Assembly: GCA_040756655.1 (NCBI GenBank)
Contig: JBFLYN010000008.1
Location: 1-64,000, forward strand
Reading direction: 5' to 3'
DNA length: 64,000 bases
From: JBFLYN01 sp040756655
Lineage (GTDB): Bacteria; Bacillota; Sulfobacillia; UBA8153
Below are positions 53,599-62,775 of this stretch, one piece after another; the first letter of the stretch is position 1; each line of letters opens with the position of its first letter. The translations under genes were made by a program, and so were the position numbers. The notes under the pieces were generated by a model that saw only the letters and a program-made list of their open reading frames with translations, searched no databases and was not told the DNA's origin.

Positions 53599-55274
53599 TG
53601 ATTCTTACCTCCTGCTGGTGCCGGACGGTCCCATCCCAGGCGGGCAATCTTGGTGGCCACCTGGAGGTTGAACCGGGCTTCAGCGTCATTCAGGTCGGCG
53701 CCGGTGATCTCCTGGATGCGGGCAATCCGGTACCGTAAGGTGTTATAGTGGACGTGCAATTCGCGGGCGGTGTTGCCCAGGTGTCCGTTATGACGGAGAA
53801 ATGCTTCCAAGGTATGCAGCAAGTCCGCCCCGTGCTGCTGATCATGGCGGGCCAGTTCCCCCAGGGTTTCCATGCAGAATCGCCCTAGATCTGGATGGCC
53901 AACGAGCCGGGCCAAGATCCGGTAGGCTCCCAGGTCGTCGTAGTGGATGATCCGGTCGCGGCCGAACACGGCACGACCAAGGGCAAGCGCTTCCTTGGCC
54001 TCGGCAAAACTCCTGGATACCTGTCGTATGGACTCATAGAACTGGCCCACACCCACAGAAAAGGTCACCGAACTGATTTCGGCGGCGATCTTTTGTTTGA
54101 TGGCTGCCGCCAGGCGCAGGCTATCACTTTTGGCCCGGGCCGGACTCTGGGTGGCATAGAGAACGAGGACGGAATCACCCCGGGGAGCTACTATGGCAGA
54201 CCGGCTGCGGCTTTGAGCCATAAACCTGGCGATCTCAGTGACCCGCTCACGCACACGCTGGAATGCGGACTCCGCCTGGTCCTTGAGCCGGAGATAGAAC
54301 CCCTCGAAGTCGTCAATGGCCAAGAGCATGGCCACCCTGCCCCCGGAGAGGTCGTACCCCAAGTTGCGAGCACGAAGCAAGAAGGCCTCTGGCGATTCGT
54401 AGTTCTCTGTTACCAGGTCATCGATGAAAGATGATTGGTAGCGACGCTCTATCTCCCGGATCTCACGCTCCTTGGCCATTTCCAGTGCTGCCACCGTGCC
54501 TGCATGCTCCACGGCCACCAGGTGGTCCGGGCTAAGGGGCTTGTCCAGCTCCCATATGACGATGTAGCCATAGTGACGACCGGCCACCATCACGGGGTAC
54601 AAAAGCTGGTTGCAGGGTCTGTCCCCCAGCCTTCCCTCAAGCCGGACCGGGCCGGGCGGCGGTTTTCCATCCTCAAGAGGCCGGATCTCCCAGGGAACTC
54701 CTGGCTTGGGAGAGCCGCCGCAGGCCAGTAACTCCAAAGACGAGCTCAGCACAGCCACCGGGAGGTCCACCAGGGTGGCCAGGGTAGAGGCAATAGCGGG
54801 AAGACCGCCACCGGATAACACCAGCGCGGTCATGCTGGAATGGATATCTACAGCCCTTTGCAGTCTGCTGGCTTGTTCGTTGAGGATGGCAGAAAGCACC
54901 GGGTTGAGGACGTCACTGAACGACGCGTCAGCCGGCAGGCCGATGATGGGAAACGCCAGCTGGTCGCCCATCCTGACCACGTCGGGACCAACTTTGGGCA
55001 AGTACCGGAGGGGTTTTATGGCCAGTGCCGCTAGCCCTTTGGCGTCTAGGATGGGAACCAGGTTGAGCAAGGCATCCGGGTCGTCCTTCAAGGGGAACCC
55101 GGTAGTAACCAGGAGCTGGCCACGTTGCACGAAGTTGGCTATGTCCGGGACTTCCATAACGTTGACCGAACAGATCAGCCGGTCCAGACCCTCCCGGCCA
55201 GCCAGCAATTGGGACCGTTGGAGTACGCCGAGGGTTAGGGCCCGAGCCACGGTGATTCCCACTGGGTTGCTCAC
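53595..55274 (-). CDS. PucR-family transcriptional regulator
   Basis: A 559-residue regulator. The N-terminal PucR purine-catabolism domain (residues 1-120: LTLGVLQRSQLLAGREGLDRLICSV, PDIANFVQRGQLLVTTGFPL) is followed by a GAF-like middle, a GGDEF-like/CdaR region (SVGVGQFYESIRQVSRSFAEAKEAL) and a C-terminal helix-turn-helix (GNTARELHVHYNTLRYRIARIQEITG). PucR proteins control purine/ureide catabolism in response to intermediates. It overlaps genes on both sides, so it is expressed with arcC. Confidence 0.9.
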   Translation of the reverse strand: MSNPVGITVARALTLGVLQRSQLLAGREGLDRLICSVNVMEVPDIANFVQRGQLLVTTGFPLKDDPDALLNLVPILDAKGLAALAIKPLRYLPKVGPDVVRMGDQLAFPIIGLPADASFSDVLNPVLSAILNEQASRLQRAVDIHSSMTALVLSGGGLPAIASTLATLVDLPVAVLSSSLELLACGGSPKPGVPWEIRPLEDGKPPPGPVRLEGRLGDRPCNQLLYPVMVAGRHYGYIVIWELDKPLSPDHLVAVEHAGTVAALEMAKEREIREIERRYQSSFIDDLVTENYESPEAFLLRARNLGYDLSGGRVAMLLAIDDFEGFYLRLKDQAESAFQRVRERVTEIARFMAQSRSRSAIVAPRGDSVLVLYATQSPARAKSDSLRLAAAIKQKIAAEISSVTFSVGVGQFYESIRQVSRSFAEAKEALALGRAVFGRDRIIHYDDLGAYRILARLVGHPDLGRFCMETLGELARHDQQHGADLLHTLEAFLRHNGHLGNTARELHVHYNTLRYRIARIQEITGADLNDAEARFNLQVATKIARLGWDRPAPAGGKNH

Positions 55275-55879
55275 CGCTGCCTCCCTCCTCCCCAGAGACG
55301 GGGCACAATGGCAGGAACCCGGCGGCGGTACTGGGTGAACTCCTCACCGAACTCCTCTTGTAAGTCCTCGTCCTCCAGGCGCGTCAACCGGGCATAAGAC
55401 CAGGCCAGCACCGGCCACATGATCAGCACGGGCAACGTGGGCCAGGACAGACAGAGCCCGCCGGTCATGAGGATAAAGCCCAGGTACTGGGGATGACGCA
55501 CCCGGGCGTAGATGCCGGTTGCCACCAGTCGCTTTCCGCTTTGGTGCAGCGTACTCCAACCCAGGTAGACCAAAAGCATCCCGGCCAACATAACAGCAAG
55601 CCCCGCGCGGCCGATGACCGGATAGATACCGGTCAGTCCCACTAGGTGGTATAGGGGCGGGAACGGCCCGGTGAGACCACCCCGGGCTCCCGCCAGTCGT
55701 ACCGCGAGATACAGGGTAAGGGGAAACCCGTACATCTCGGCAAAAAGCGAAATCACAAACGCCAGGTACAATGAGCGTGAGCGTTCCCGTACCCGCCGAC
55801 GGTAGGGCAAGAGGAGGAGAAAGAGGGAGAACGCCAGTACGTTCCAGGCCACCAACGCCCACCGGCCATAGTCGTTCAT
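55271..55879 (-). CDS. Membrane methyltransferase of the ICMT type
   Basis: A 202-residue integral membrane protein with about five helices. The C-terminal pattern LVATGIYARVRHPQYLGFILMTGG, then EEFGEEFTQYRRRVPAIVPRL, is that of isoprenylcysteine carboxyl methyltransferase-like (PEMT/ICMT) enzymes, which use AdoMet. Natural substrates in bacteria are mostly unknown. ATG at 55879 is taken as start; the gene lies between the permease and pucR genes, overlapping pucR by 4 bases and lying 31 bases after the permease stop. Confidence 0.75.
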   Translation of the reverse strand: MNDYGRWALVAWNVLAFSLFLLLLPYRRRVRERSRSLYLAFVISLFAEMYGFPLTLYLAVRLAGARGGLTGPFPPLYHLVGLTGIYPVIGRAGLAVMLAGMLLVYLGWSTLHQSGKRLVATGIYARVRHPQYLGFILMTGGLCLSWPTLPVLIMWPVLAWSYARLTRLEDEDLQEEFGEEFTQYRRRVPAIVPRLWGGGRQR

Positions 55880-55910
55880 CGAGCCTTCTCCCTCTCCTGC
55901 CTGATGTAGT

Positions 55911-57173
55911 CTACCTGAGGGTAACGAACACGCCAAAGGATACGGTCAGGATCATGATGAGTACCATGTACTTGATGTTGTTCTTGACCACCTGCATGAT
56001 GTCCACACCAAAACCATGGGCGGTGGCCGCCACGTTGATCTGCACGGGGCTGATCATGGCTCCCTGCGCCACGGCAATGCCTACAAATCCAAAGGCCCAG
56101 ATGGGTACGCCCACTGCGGCCATGACGGGGATGATCAGTGCGTCGATGGCCACGGTATAGGCTGCCGAGGGTATGGCAATGAGAAATGCAATTACCAAGG
56201 CGCCAGCGGTTATCAGGCCCACTGGCATCAGCCCGGGCAGACTGGCCAAGGCGTCAAAGGTGCCGATCTCGCCCATGATCTTGATGAAGCCCAGGAACAG
56301 GCCTACCAGGAACAGGTAACGGAGGATGGGCCGGGCCCCATCTATGAGCATCTCGCCCACTTGGTTGGGGTTGAGGCGCATGGACAGGCAAGCAACGATC
56401 ACGGTGATAAGGGGCGTGGTGACCGTGGTGAACAGGGACTTGTTGAGAGCGCGGTTAATGGGCGGGCCTACCAGGATTAGGGTGAGGAGCACCAGGAACG
56501 GCAAGGCGTGCCTGAGCTGAGTTCCCAGCGGTACCTCCTCTTTCTCCTGGTTGTGATGGTCCTTGCCCAGACGTGAGCCGTATCGCTTGACCCCATACCA
56601 GGCCAACAACATGCCGACAATCCAGAAGATGACAGTATAGGGCCGCATGAACTCTGCGTATTCGGTTACGCTGATGTTCATGGCCTTGGAGATGAAAGCG
56701 CTTTCCGCCGAGGACGGTGAGGTAGCCCAGGAGGCGCCAGACACGATGGACAGCCCCGCAACCACGTGGGGGACAAAACCCACCAGGTTGGCGATGAGGG
56801 GCGCGGTGACCAGGGTATTGGCGGCGCCGCAACCGGCAGCGTACGTAGCCAGTGCCTGAACCAGCACCATGCCTGCGGCGACATAGGCCAACTTGCCCTT
56901 GAACAGACGCTCAATGAGGCCGAGCAAAGCCTTGGTGGCACCGGCTTGTGACAGGAAGATGGCAGTTGCCGCAAAGACCATGACCGAAGTGATGCCCATC
57001 ATCTGGGACAGACCGCTAAGGTAGACCGACGTTACCTTGGCAATGGTCAGCCCTCCAATGAGGGCCGCTATGACACCGCCGGCAAACCCTGCTACCAAGA
57101 TATGGAACTTAAACGGAGGCATCAGAAGAACCAGGACCACCAACAGAGGCAGGACCTTCAGAACGGTTGACAT
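55911..57173 (-). CDS. Ion-transporter-superfamily permease, substrate unknown
   Basis: A 420-residue membrane protein with roughly 11-12 helices. Length and layout (two related halves; small-residue-rich loops such as TYAAGCGAANTLVTAPLIANLVG and AIPSAAYTVAIDALIIPVMAAVGV) point to the IT superfamily, which includes DcuC, CitM and GntP-like carriers of organic anions. I cannot name the family with certainty. It heads the arcC-pucR side of the ureide cluster, so a ureide or carboxylated product is a plausible substrate. A perfect palindrome lies about 100 bases upstream. Confidence 0.65.
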   Translation of the reverse strand: MSTVLKVLPLLVVLVLLMPPFKFHILVAGFAGGVIAALIGGLTIAKVTSVYLSGLSQMMGITSVMVFAATAIFLSQAGATKALLGLIERLFKGKLAYVAAGMVLVQALATYAAGCGAANTLVTAPLIANLVGFVPHVVAGLSIVSGASWATSPSSAESAFISKAMNISVTEYAEFMRPYTVIFWIVGMLLAWYGVKRYGSRLGKDHHNQEKEEVPLGTQLRHALPFLVLLTLILVGPPINRALNKSLFTTVTTPLITVIVACLSMRLNPNQVGEMLIDGARPILRYLFLVGLFLGFIKIMGEIGTFDALASLPGLMPVGLITAGALVIAFLIAIPSAAYTVAIDALIIPVMAAVGVPIWAFGFVGIAVAQGAMISPVQINVAATAHGFGVDIMQVVKNNIKYMVLIMILTVSFGVFVTLR

Positions 57174-57539
57174 TCCGGTGATTCAGCTCCTTCCGGTGTT
57201 TACTCCAGGTACTTTGACGGGCCTGCATGTTGACCTTTGTCGCAAAGCGATGAAGTATGCCACCGGCTTTTGTAGAAGTTCTACAATGTCTGAGCTTCAT
57301 CCTGCGGGGTTTATTGGCAAAACTCATGCCATGCTGACCCGGTCTTTACGAGTCCCTTCCGAAACCACGCGGGCAGGTTACAGTGCACCAACTGTGGACT
57401 GGGGTAGGTCCAGGGTAGGTTCGGACGGACCTTCCAGAAGCAGAGCCCGGGCGCGATCACTGCCCGGGCCTCTGGTGCTGAACGAGGATATGCAGGGATA
57501 AAGGCAGATCACCCAACTGCAAAAGTAAAACTGCGGTAA
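57174..57539. other. Intergenic region between two permease genes
   Basis: No gene recognised. It includes the 17-base palindrome at 57270-57286 and a GGAGC ribosome binding site before the 57173 start. The part near 57540 should hold the end of transcription of the NCS2 permease gene; an imperfect GCCCGGGC-rich hairpin near 57447-57470 could serve. Confidence 0.4.
57270..57286. promoter_or_regulatory. Perfect 17-base palindrome, candidate operator
   Basis: TTGTAGAAGTTCTACAA is an exact inverted repeat of two 8-base arms around one G, about 97 bases upstream of the permease gene that heads the arcC-pucR operon. The length and spacing fit a homodimer binding site. PucR is the obvious candidate but its site in this lineage is not known. 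Confidence 0.55.
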
Positions 57540-58913
57540 CTAATAAGCAAGTCCCCGGGATGCCCGGTCACCGGGCAACAGGTTATCCAGCAAAAGCGCC
57601 ACGAGACCCCCGATGGCCATGGGAGTACCCAGCACTATGCTGAGGGTGCTCTGGAGCGTCGGTAGCTGGGGCAGCGCAATGGGATTGGCTGCGACGTAGG
57701 CAGGAACGGCGAGCCCCACCAATAGGCTAGTCCCGACCACCGCTGCGTTGCGCGAGTTGTCAATGTCAGCACGGCGCAACTGCTGGAATCCAACAATTGC
57801 CACGGTGCCGAATACTACCAGGTACACCCCCCCGAGCAGCGGGCGTGGGATGGTGGCAAGCACGGTTCCCAGTTTGGTGAACAACCCGAGAACCATCAGG
57901 ATGAACCCGGCCATCACCACTACGTAACGGCTGGCTACACCTGTGATGGCGATCACGCCAATGTTTTGGGAGAAACTGGTGGTGGCGGTTCCTCCGAGAG
58001 TCGCCGATACTAAACAGCCCGCACCCTCGGCGCCTATGCCCCGGCACACGTCTTCGCTGGTTGGCGCCGCAGCCCCGGACACCGAGGCAGTGGCATGGTA
58101 GTCACCGATGGATTCGATTATGGACACCAGGTACGGAACCAGCACGCCCAGGAAAGCTGCTACATGAAACTTGGGTGCACCCCACATAAAAGGCCGGGGG
58201 ACGGTTAGCCACGCCGAGCCACCGATGGCTGCCAGGTTGACGCTGAGTGGGTGCCCGGCCGGAAAGTAGCCCGCCACAGTACCCACCAGCACTGCCAAGT
58301 AGGCGACAACCACAGACAGCAAGATCCCAAGCATGCGAAAGTGACCGGGTAGAACGAACGAAAACACAAATATCAGCGCAGCCACTGCTGAAGCCACTAC
58401 CCAGTTTCTGCCGACGAAGCTATTGACCACCGGGTACAGGCCCAGTCCGATCAGGGCTATGATCACACCGATGGATAGAGGTGACACAACGTACTGTAGC
58501 CAGCGTACTACCCGTCCCCACCCAATCACCAGCTCCACCAGGGCACCCAGCATAAGACCACCCATGATGTACCGTACGGCAGTGATAGGATCGTTCCCAG
58601 CTGCAAACATCTTCCCGAGCAGGAAATAGGCGGGCACAAATGAGGTACTGGAACCCTGGACAATGGGAAGTCTTGAGCCAATTGTGACTTGGAGCAATGT
58701 GGCAATGCCCATGGCAAAGTAGATGGTGCTGATAAGCCTGCCGGTGTTGATGGGGTCCAGACCTGTGGCAGAACCGATCACCACGCCGCCGGTAATACTG
58801 CCCATGAACATGGCCAGGACGTGCTGGAAACCCAGGGATACCGACCAACGCAACGTGGGGCGGGAATCGATGGGATAGATCACGTTGGTGGGTTCCCGCA
58901 CCGTTTTTACCAT
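57540..58913 (-). CDS. Xanthine/uracil (NCS2) permease
   Basis: A 457-residue nucleobase transporter with 12-14 helices. NCS2 hallmarks are present: GFQHVLAMFMGSITGGVVIGSA near the start, the QVTIGSRLPIVQGSSTSFVPAYF region, SIIESIGDYHATASVSGA with the conserved Glu, and SQNIGVIAITGVASRYVVVMAG. Substrates of the family are purines, uracil or urate; in this setting a cyclic ureide such as cyanurate or barbiturate is possible. AAGGGGGGG precedes the ATG. Confidence 0.88.
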   Translation of the reverse strand: MVKTVREPTNVIYPIDSRPTLRWSVSLGFQHVLAMFMGSITGGVVIGSATGLDPINTGRLISTIYFAMGIATLLQVTIGSRLPIVQGSSTSFVPAYFLLGKMFAAGNDPITAVRYIMGGLMLGALVELVIGWGRVVRWLQYVVSPLSIGVIIALIGLGLYPVVNSFVGRNWVVASAVAALIFVFSFVLPGHFRMLGILLSVVVAYLAVLVGTVAGYFPAGHPLSVNLAAIGGSAWLTVPRPFMWGAPKFHVAAFLGVLVPYLVSIIESIGDYHATASVSGAAAPTSEDVCRGIGAEGAGCLVSATLGGTATTSFSQNIGVIAITGVASRYVVVMAGFILMVLGLFTKLGTVLATIPRPLLGGVYLVVFGTVAIVGFQQLRRADIDNSRNAAVVGTSLLVGLAVPAYVAANPIALPQLPTLQSTLSIVLGTPMAIGGLVALLLDNLLPGDRASRGLAY

Positions 58914-59333
58914 TGCACTTGCCCCCCCTTTCAGTATTAGTACGAGGAACTAGGTTTCTGCCTGCTGACTCAACGTCATGGTTCTCTGCCCAGGTTCCAA
59001 GTCCTTTGTCATTCACACACAAACAGGTTGGGATGAAGTCGGGGTGTAACAGCGCATTTCAAGTTAGGAGTTATATAGTCTACACAGTATACCGTGCCCA
59101 GTTATGGCAGCACTTCAAATGCCAAGGAGCACGGCGACCTCCCCGGCGCCACCGGGTGGGCAGCCGCGGGCTGGCGGGGAAAGCGGCCTTGGCCTCACCT
59201 TGGACGGCAGTCGAGCACACTACAGCGCCTGCAGTAATGGGTCTGCAGACTCCACAGTGCCACGGGCGGGCTTTGCCGCGCGGAGGAAGTAGTCGGTGTG
59301 CCCGGGATATCCCTGTACCGCCCCCGGGGTGGC
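58914..59333. other. Intergenic region upstream of the NCS2 permease gene
   Basis: No gene recognised. I looked for a purine riboswitch on the minus strand and did not find its core pattern. A TATACT near 59085-59095 (complement) could be a -10 box but has no good -35 partner. Confidence 0.4.
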
Positions 59334-60623
59334 CTAGGCTATAAGGTGGAAAGCCGTCTGCCGCCCGGCCAGGTAGTGGACTGTGCCCCGGCTGAATACG
59401 ATGTCCTGTTCCAGGGCGATACGGATCTCTTGCCCTCCCCACTCGGGCACGGCCTGGTGAATGTTGAGTTCCATGGCGTGGCAGGTATCGCCGTAGAGAG
59501 GATAATCGCCGCGGCCGGGCACGCCTCGCTGCATGTCCCAAAGGCCGATGACCGGCCCGGCGCCGTGGCCGTGATATCCAAGCGGGTGGGTATAGATGCT
59601 GGCCTTGATCCCCTCACTCCTGGCCTTGTCCAGCGCCCTGGCCAGGATCTCGTTGCCGGTCCTCTGGGCGACAAACTCACCTGCCAGTATGTCCTGGAGA
59701 CGGTTGCCCGTGGCCAGTGCAGCCTTGAGCCCACCGGGAGCATCTTGTTCCCCCATCCTCAGCACGTAGGCGTGCTGCTGGGTATCAGTGGCCAGCCCTA
59801 GGTACATCAAACCCACATCGCAGTGTAAAAGATCCCCCGGCCTGATGACATCCCCCATTTCGCCGTGCCGTTGCAGGGAGACGGTCGGATGGAACCAAGC
59901 CCTGAACCCCTGGTCGTGGATGCGCTGGCGGATCCACCAGGACACATCATCGACCGTGGTCACTCCCGGGTGCACCACCCGGCTGGAGAATGCCTCGGCG
60001 ACGATCTGGTGGGCGAGTTCTACGATGCCGGTGTAGGCGTCCAGCTCGGGCCCGGACCGCTTTTCTAGCCAGCCTACCGCCAGTTTCTCGGCACTCCGGG
60101 CCCGCAGGACGTAGACCGGCCCCAGCGCCCGCACAAGCTGCCCATGCTCGGAGTAGCTGAGCCCGTCACCCAGGGCGAAGGTTTCGGAGTAGTTGACGCC
60201 GATGGAACCAGGGTCGCGCTCCCGCACCAGCCGGCCCAGGCACTCCCATTGATCCTCCCGGTCAGGATCCCAGACTCCGGAATACAGGTCCCCCAGGTCG
60301 GTCCGGTTTAGGGCCAATCGCTCAACCGTCCCGTCCGGGCAGAGGCAGAATACCAGGATGGTCCGCCTGCGGGCAGAGAGCATGGCTGCAGGCAGAAGCG
60401 TGAGAAGCACTGGATCTTCGTTGTACTCTCGGCCTGTCACCACCCACATGTCAAATTGCTCACGCCGCATCAGCTGCGGGAGCAGGTTGTCCAGGCGGTG
60501 CTTGAGCCACCCGTCTACAACCTGCGCCTGGAGCCGCAGCGGAAGTATCTTGGGGCCTTTGCCCACCCATCCGCAACCTGTGTCCACCAGCACGAAAGAC
60601 CTCCCTCGGGTTGTAGTCGGCAT
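59334..60623 (-). CDS. M24-family metallopeptidase (Xaa-Pro aminopeptidase-like)
   Basis: A 429-residue protein with a creatinase-like N-terminal domain (WVVTGREYNEDPVLLTLLPA) and a pita-bread metallopeptidase domain. Metal ligands can be traced: Asp in HCDVGLMYLGLATD (two Asp), His in YHGHGAGPVIGLWD, and Glu in AMELNIHQAVPEW and AHRIALEQD-like end region. Substrate may be a peptide or a creatine-like amide; family members also act on C-N bonds of small ureido compounds, which is of interest next to the ureide genes. The N-terminal ~35 residues may be an extension. Confidence 0.8.
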   Translation of the reverse strand: MPTTTRGRSFVLVDTGCGWVGKGPKILPLRLQAQVVDGWLKHRLDNLLPQLMRREQFDMWVVTGREYNEDPVLLTLLPAAMLSARRRTILVFCLCPDGTVERLALNRTDLGDLYSGVWDPDREDQWECLGRLVRERDPGSIGVNYSETFALGDGLSYSEHGQLVRALGPVYVLRARSAEKLAVGWLEKRSGPELDAYTGIVELAHQIVAEAFSSRVVHPGVTTVDDVSWWIRQRIHDQGFRAWFHPTVSLQRHGEMGDVIRPGDLLHCDVGLMYLGLATDTQQHAYVLRMGEQDAPGGLKAALATGNRLQDILAGEFVAQRTGNEILARALDKARSEGIKASIYTHPLGYHGHGAGPVIGLWDMQRGVPGRGDYPLYGDTCHAMELNIHQAVPEWGGQEIRIALEQDIVFSRGTVHYLAGRQTAFHLIA

Positions 60624-60797
60624 TCCACCATCTTGTTCGCCTCCCGCGTTCCATCTCCTCTACTATCCCGGCCCTGGAGCATGTCGCCATGAAGGGGCAG
60701 GGTATGTTATGGTAAGAGGGCCAAACCCCCTAACCGGTCCCAAGCGTACCGGCCATTCGAGGACAACGTTAAGGGTAGACTTACTACCACCGGCCTG

Positions 60798-61070
60798 GTG
60801 CTGGCTATCACCGGTGCCCTACTGCTGGTCATCGGGCTCATAGTCCTTATCGGCGCCATGGCCACCATCGGCCAATCCCCCGGGCTTGGGCCTCCCGGGG
60901 CAGTACCGGGACCTGGACCCGGGTTGGCACCGGCGTTTCCCATGGGGAGGGTGTTGGCCGGGATGGGGATCGCCGCGGCAGGCGGCATACTCATCAAGCT
61001 GGGCTTCGCCGCGGGCATCCTGGGAGCCGCGGGACACGTGGCCGAAGGTACAAGAAGTCGCAAAGACTAG
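60798..61070 (+). CDS. Small two-helix membrane protein, unknown
   Basis: About 90 residues: a first helix (ITGALLLVIGLIVLIGAMA), a Pro/Gly-rich external loop (GPPGAVPGPGPG) and a second helix (LAGMGIAAAGGILIKLGFAAGILGAA). The start is uncertain; GTG at 60798 has no clear ribosome binding site and the frame is open further upstream without a better start. A strong terminator follows the stop, which supports a real gene. Confidence 0.45.
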   Translation: MLAITGALLLVIGLIVLIGAMATIGQSPGLGPPGAVPGPGPGLAPAFPMGRVLAGMGIAAAGGILIKLGFAAGILGAAGHVAEGTRSRKD

Positions 61071-61077
61071 CACTGTA

Positions 61078-61110
61078 CCATGAAGGTCCGGCCGCACCGG
61101 ACCTTCATGG
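61078..61110. terminator. Strong terminator hairpin
   Basis: CCATGAAGGTCCGG (61078-61091) pairs perfectly over 14 bases with 61097-61110 around a five-base loop CCGCA. It separates the small membrane gene from the MFS gene. There is little T after it. Confidence 0.65.
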
Positions 61111-61298
61111 GTTCTACCCCCTAGATGAGCATCAGGCTTCCTCTGGCGGAGGTACTGGTAAGGGCCTGCCCGTGCTGGGGCATTTTGCAGACCCCATGTA
61201 CTATCATGGCCCCCTTGCCCGGAAGGAACCGCCGCGAGATGACAGAACTCAGTTGGAGGCAAGGTGCTGGCACCTGCACACCCGGAGTGGGGGAACCC

Positions 61299-62549
61299 GT
61301 GGCTGTGGAACCTACTACCCAGAAGAGAACCTGGCTTTACCTGGTAAGCCTCGCCCAGGTGGGCACCTTGCTGGTCTCATTAAGCTACTCGGCCGTACTG
61401 CCCATCATCCAAAGAGAATGGGGACTGACCAACACCCAGTCCGGCCTCATCTTCAGCGCATACCAGGTAGGGTACATCATGCTGGTGGTCCTCCTCTCCA
61501 CGCTCACCGACTATGTGGATACCAAGAGAATCTACGTGTTTTCAGCGCTGTGGGCGGGGCTGGCCGGCATTGCTTTTTCCCTGTTTGCCAGGGATTTCGC
61601 ATCTGCCCTCGCACTCCGGTGCCTGACGGGCTTTGGCCTGGCGGGAACCTACATGCCGGGCCTCAAGCTGGTATCGGCCCGCTATGCACCCCAAGAGCGC
61701 GGCCGGGCAGTCGGTATATACGTAGGGGCGTTCTCGGTGGGCACTGCGCTATCACTGTTCATCTCCGGGCTTTTGACCGTCCGGTTGCACTGGCGCGCTG
61801 TCATGTTCGTTACGTCGCTGGGCCCGTTGTGCGGGGCGCTCTTGGGCCAGCTGGCACTGGAAAAGGCCGCATCAGATAGAACCGAGTCCAGGACTTCCCA
61901 TGATGTCCAAAGGAAGGTGTTTGCCAACCGCCCGGCCCTGCTCGTTATCGCAGGCTATGCCGCTCACATGTGGGAGATGTTCGGCATGCGCGGCTGGATC
62001 GTGGCCTTCTTCGTAGCCGTCCTGGCCGGGCGGGGCCTTGACATTACCGCCGCCACCAGCTATGGGGCACGAATCTCGGCGCTGATCATCCTAATGGGCG
62101 CATTCTCCACGGCGCTGGCAGGCGCACTTTCCGACCGGTTGGGCCGGATCCGGACCATCCAGGCCATCATGCTGGGCAGCGCTTGCGTCTCGATGTGCTT
62201 CGGGTGGACCAGACCCCTCCCGGTGCAGGTGGTCACCGTATTGAGCCTAGTCTACGGGTTTGTGGTAACCGCCGAGTCCCCAGTGCTCTCCACGGCCATC
62301 ACCGAGATGGTCCCCTTCCCCTACCTAGGCACGGCCATGGCTCTGCAATCATTCATGGGGTGGGCTGCAGCCAGCGTGTCTCCAGTAGTCTTCGGTGCCG
62401 TCCTCGACCTGACCAACTCCCCAAGACTGGTGGAAGCCCTAGGCTACACGCCCCAGTGGGGTCCGGCCTTCATGGTGCTGGGACTGGGTGCCCTGTGTGG
62501 ACCCCTGGCCCTGCGGTTCGTGGCAAGGGGGAGGCCCCCCGGTGCCTGA
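61299..62549 (+). CDS. Major facilitator superfamily transporter
   Basis: A 12-helix transporter of about 416 residues, resembling nitrate/cyanate and sugar-acid type MFS proteins: WLYLVSLAQVGTLLVSLSYSAVLPII, GLIFSAYQVGYI, the loop motif STLTDYVDTKR (degenerate GxxxDRxGRR), and ALSDRLGRIRTIQ between helices 8 and 9. Start is uncertain: GTG 61299 (GGGGGAACCC upstream) or ATG 61239. CynX/NarK-like cyanate or organic-anion carriers are in this range, but no substrate can be given. Confidence 0.8.
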   Translation: MAVEPTTQKRTWLYLVSLAQVGTLLVSLSYSAVLPIIQREWGLTNTQSGLIFSAYQVGYIMLVVLLSTLTDYVDTKRIYVFSALWAGLAGIAFSLFARDFASALALRCLTGFGLAGTYMPGLKLVSARYAPQERGRAVGIYVGAFSVGTALSLFISGLLTVRLHWRAVMFVTSLGPLCGALLGQLALEKAASDRTESRTSHDVQRKVFANRPALLVIAGYAAHMWEMFGMRGWIVAFFVAVLAGRGLDITAATSYGARISALIILMGAFSTALAGALSDRLGRIRTIQAIMLGSACVSMCFGWTRPLPVQVVTVLSLVYGFVVTAESPVLSTAITEMVPFPYLGTAMALQSFMGWAAASVSPVVFGAVLDLTNSPRLVEALGYTPQWGPAFMVLGLGALCGPLALRFVARGRPPGA

Positions 62550-62775
62550 GGGGTGGAGAAGCAGCATCTGCTCTCCCGCCACCTGGGTCTTGACCTGCTA
62601 ACATCCAGCAAACGACCGGCCGGTTCTAGGGTAGCATCAAAGAGACTTGCAGGAGAAGTAGGGGTCCTGGGGGAACTCAACCCACACCGTGTGGCCCAGC
62701 GCTACTCGGGCAGGCTGATCACTTGCTCAACCATGAACACGTGGAAACAGGTATGGGGGAAAGGAGGAGGGTGTG
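62550..62775. other. Intergenic region between two transporter genes
   Basis: No gene seen. AAAGGAGGAGG at its right end is the ribosome binding site of the next gene. Confidence 0.4.

Noticed and set aside
58914..59333. Purine riboswitch before the NCS2 permease gene
   Set aside because: The three-way junction core sequences of the purine class could not be found on the coding strand.
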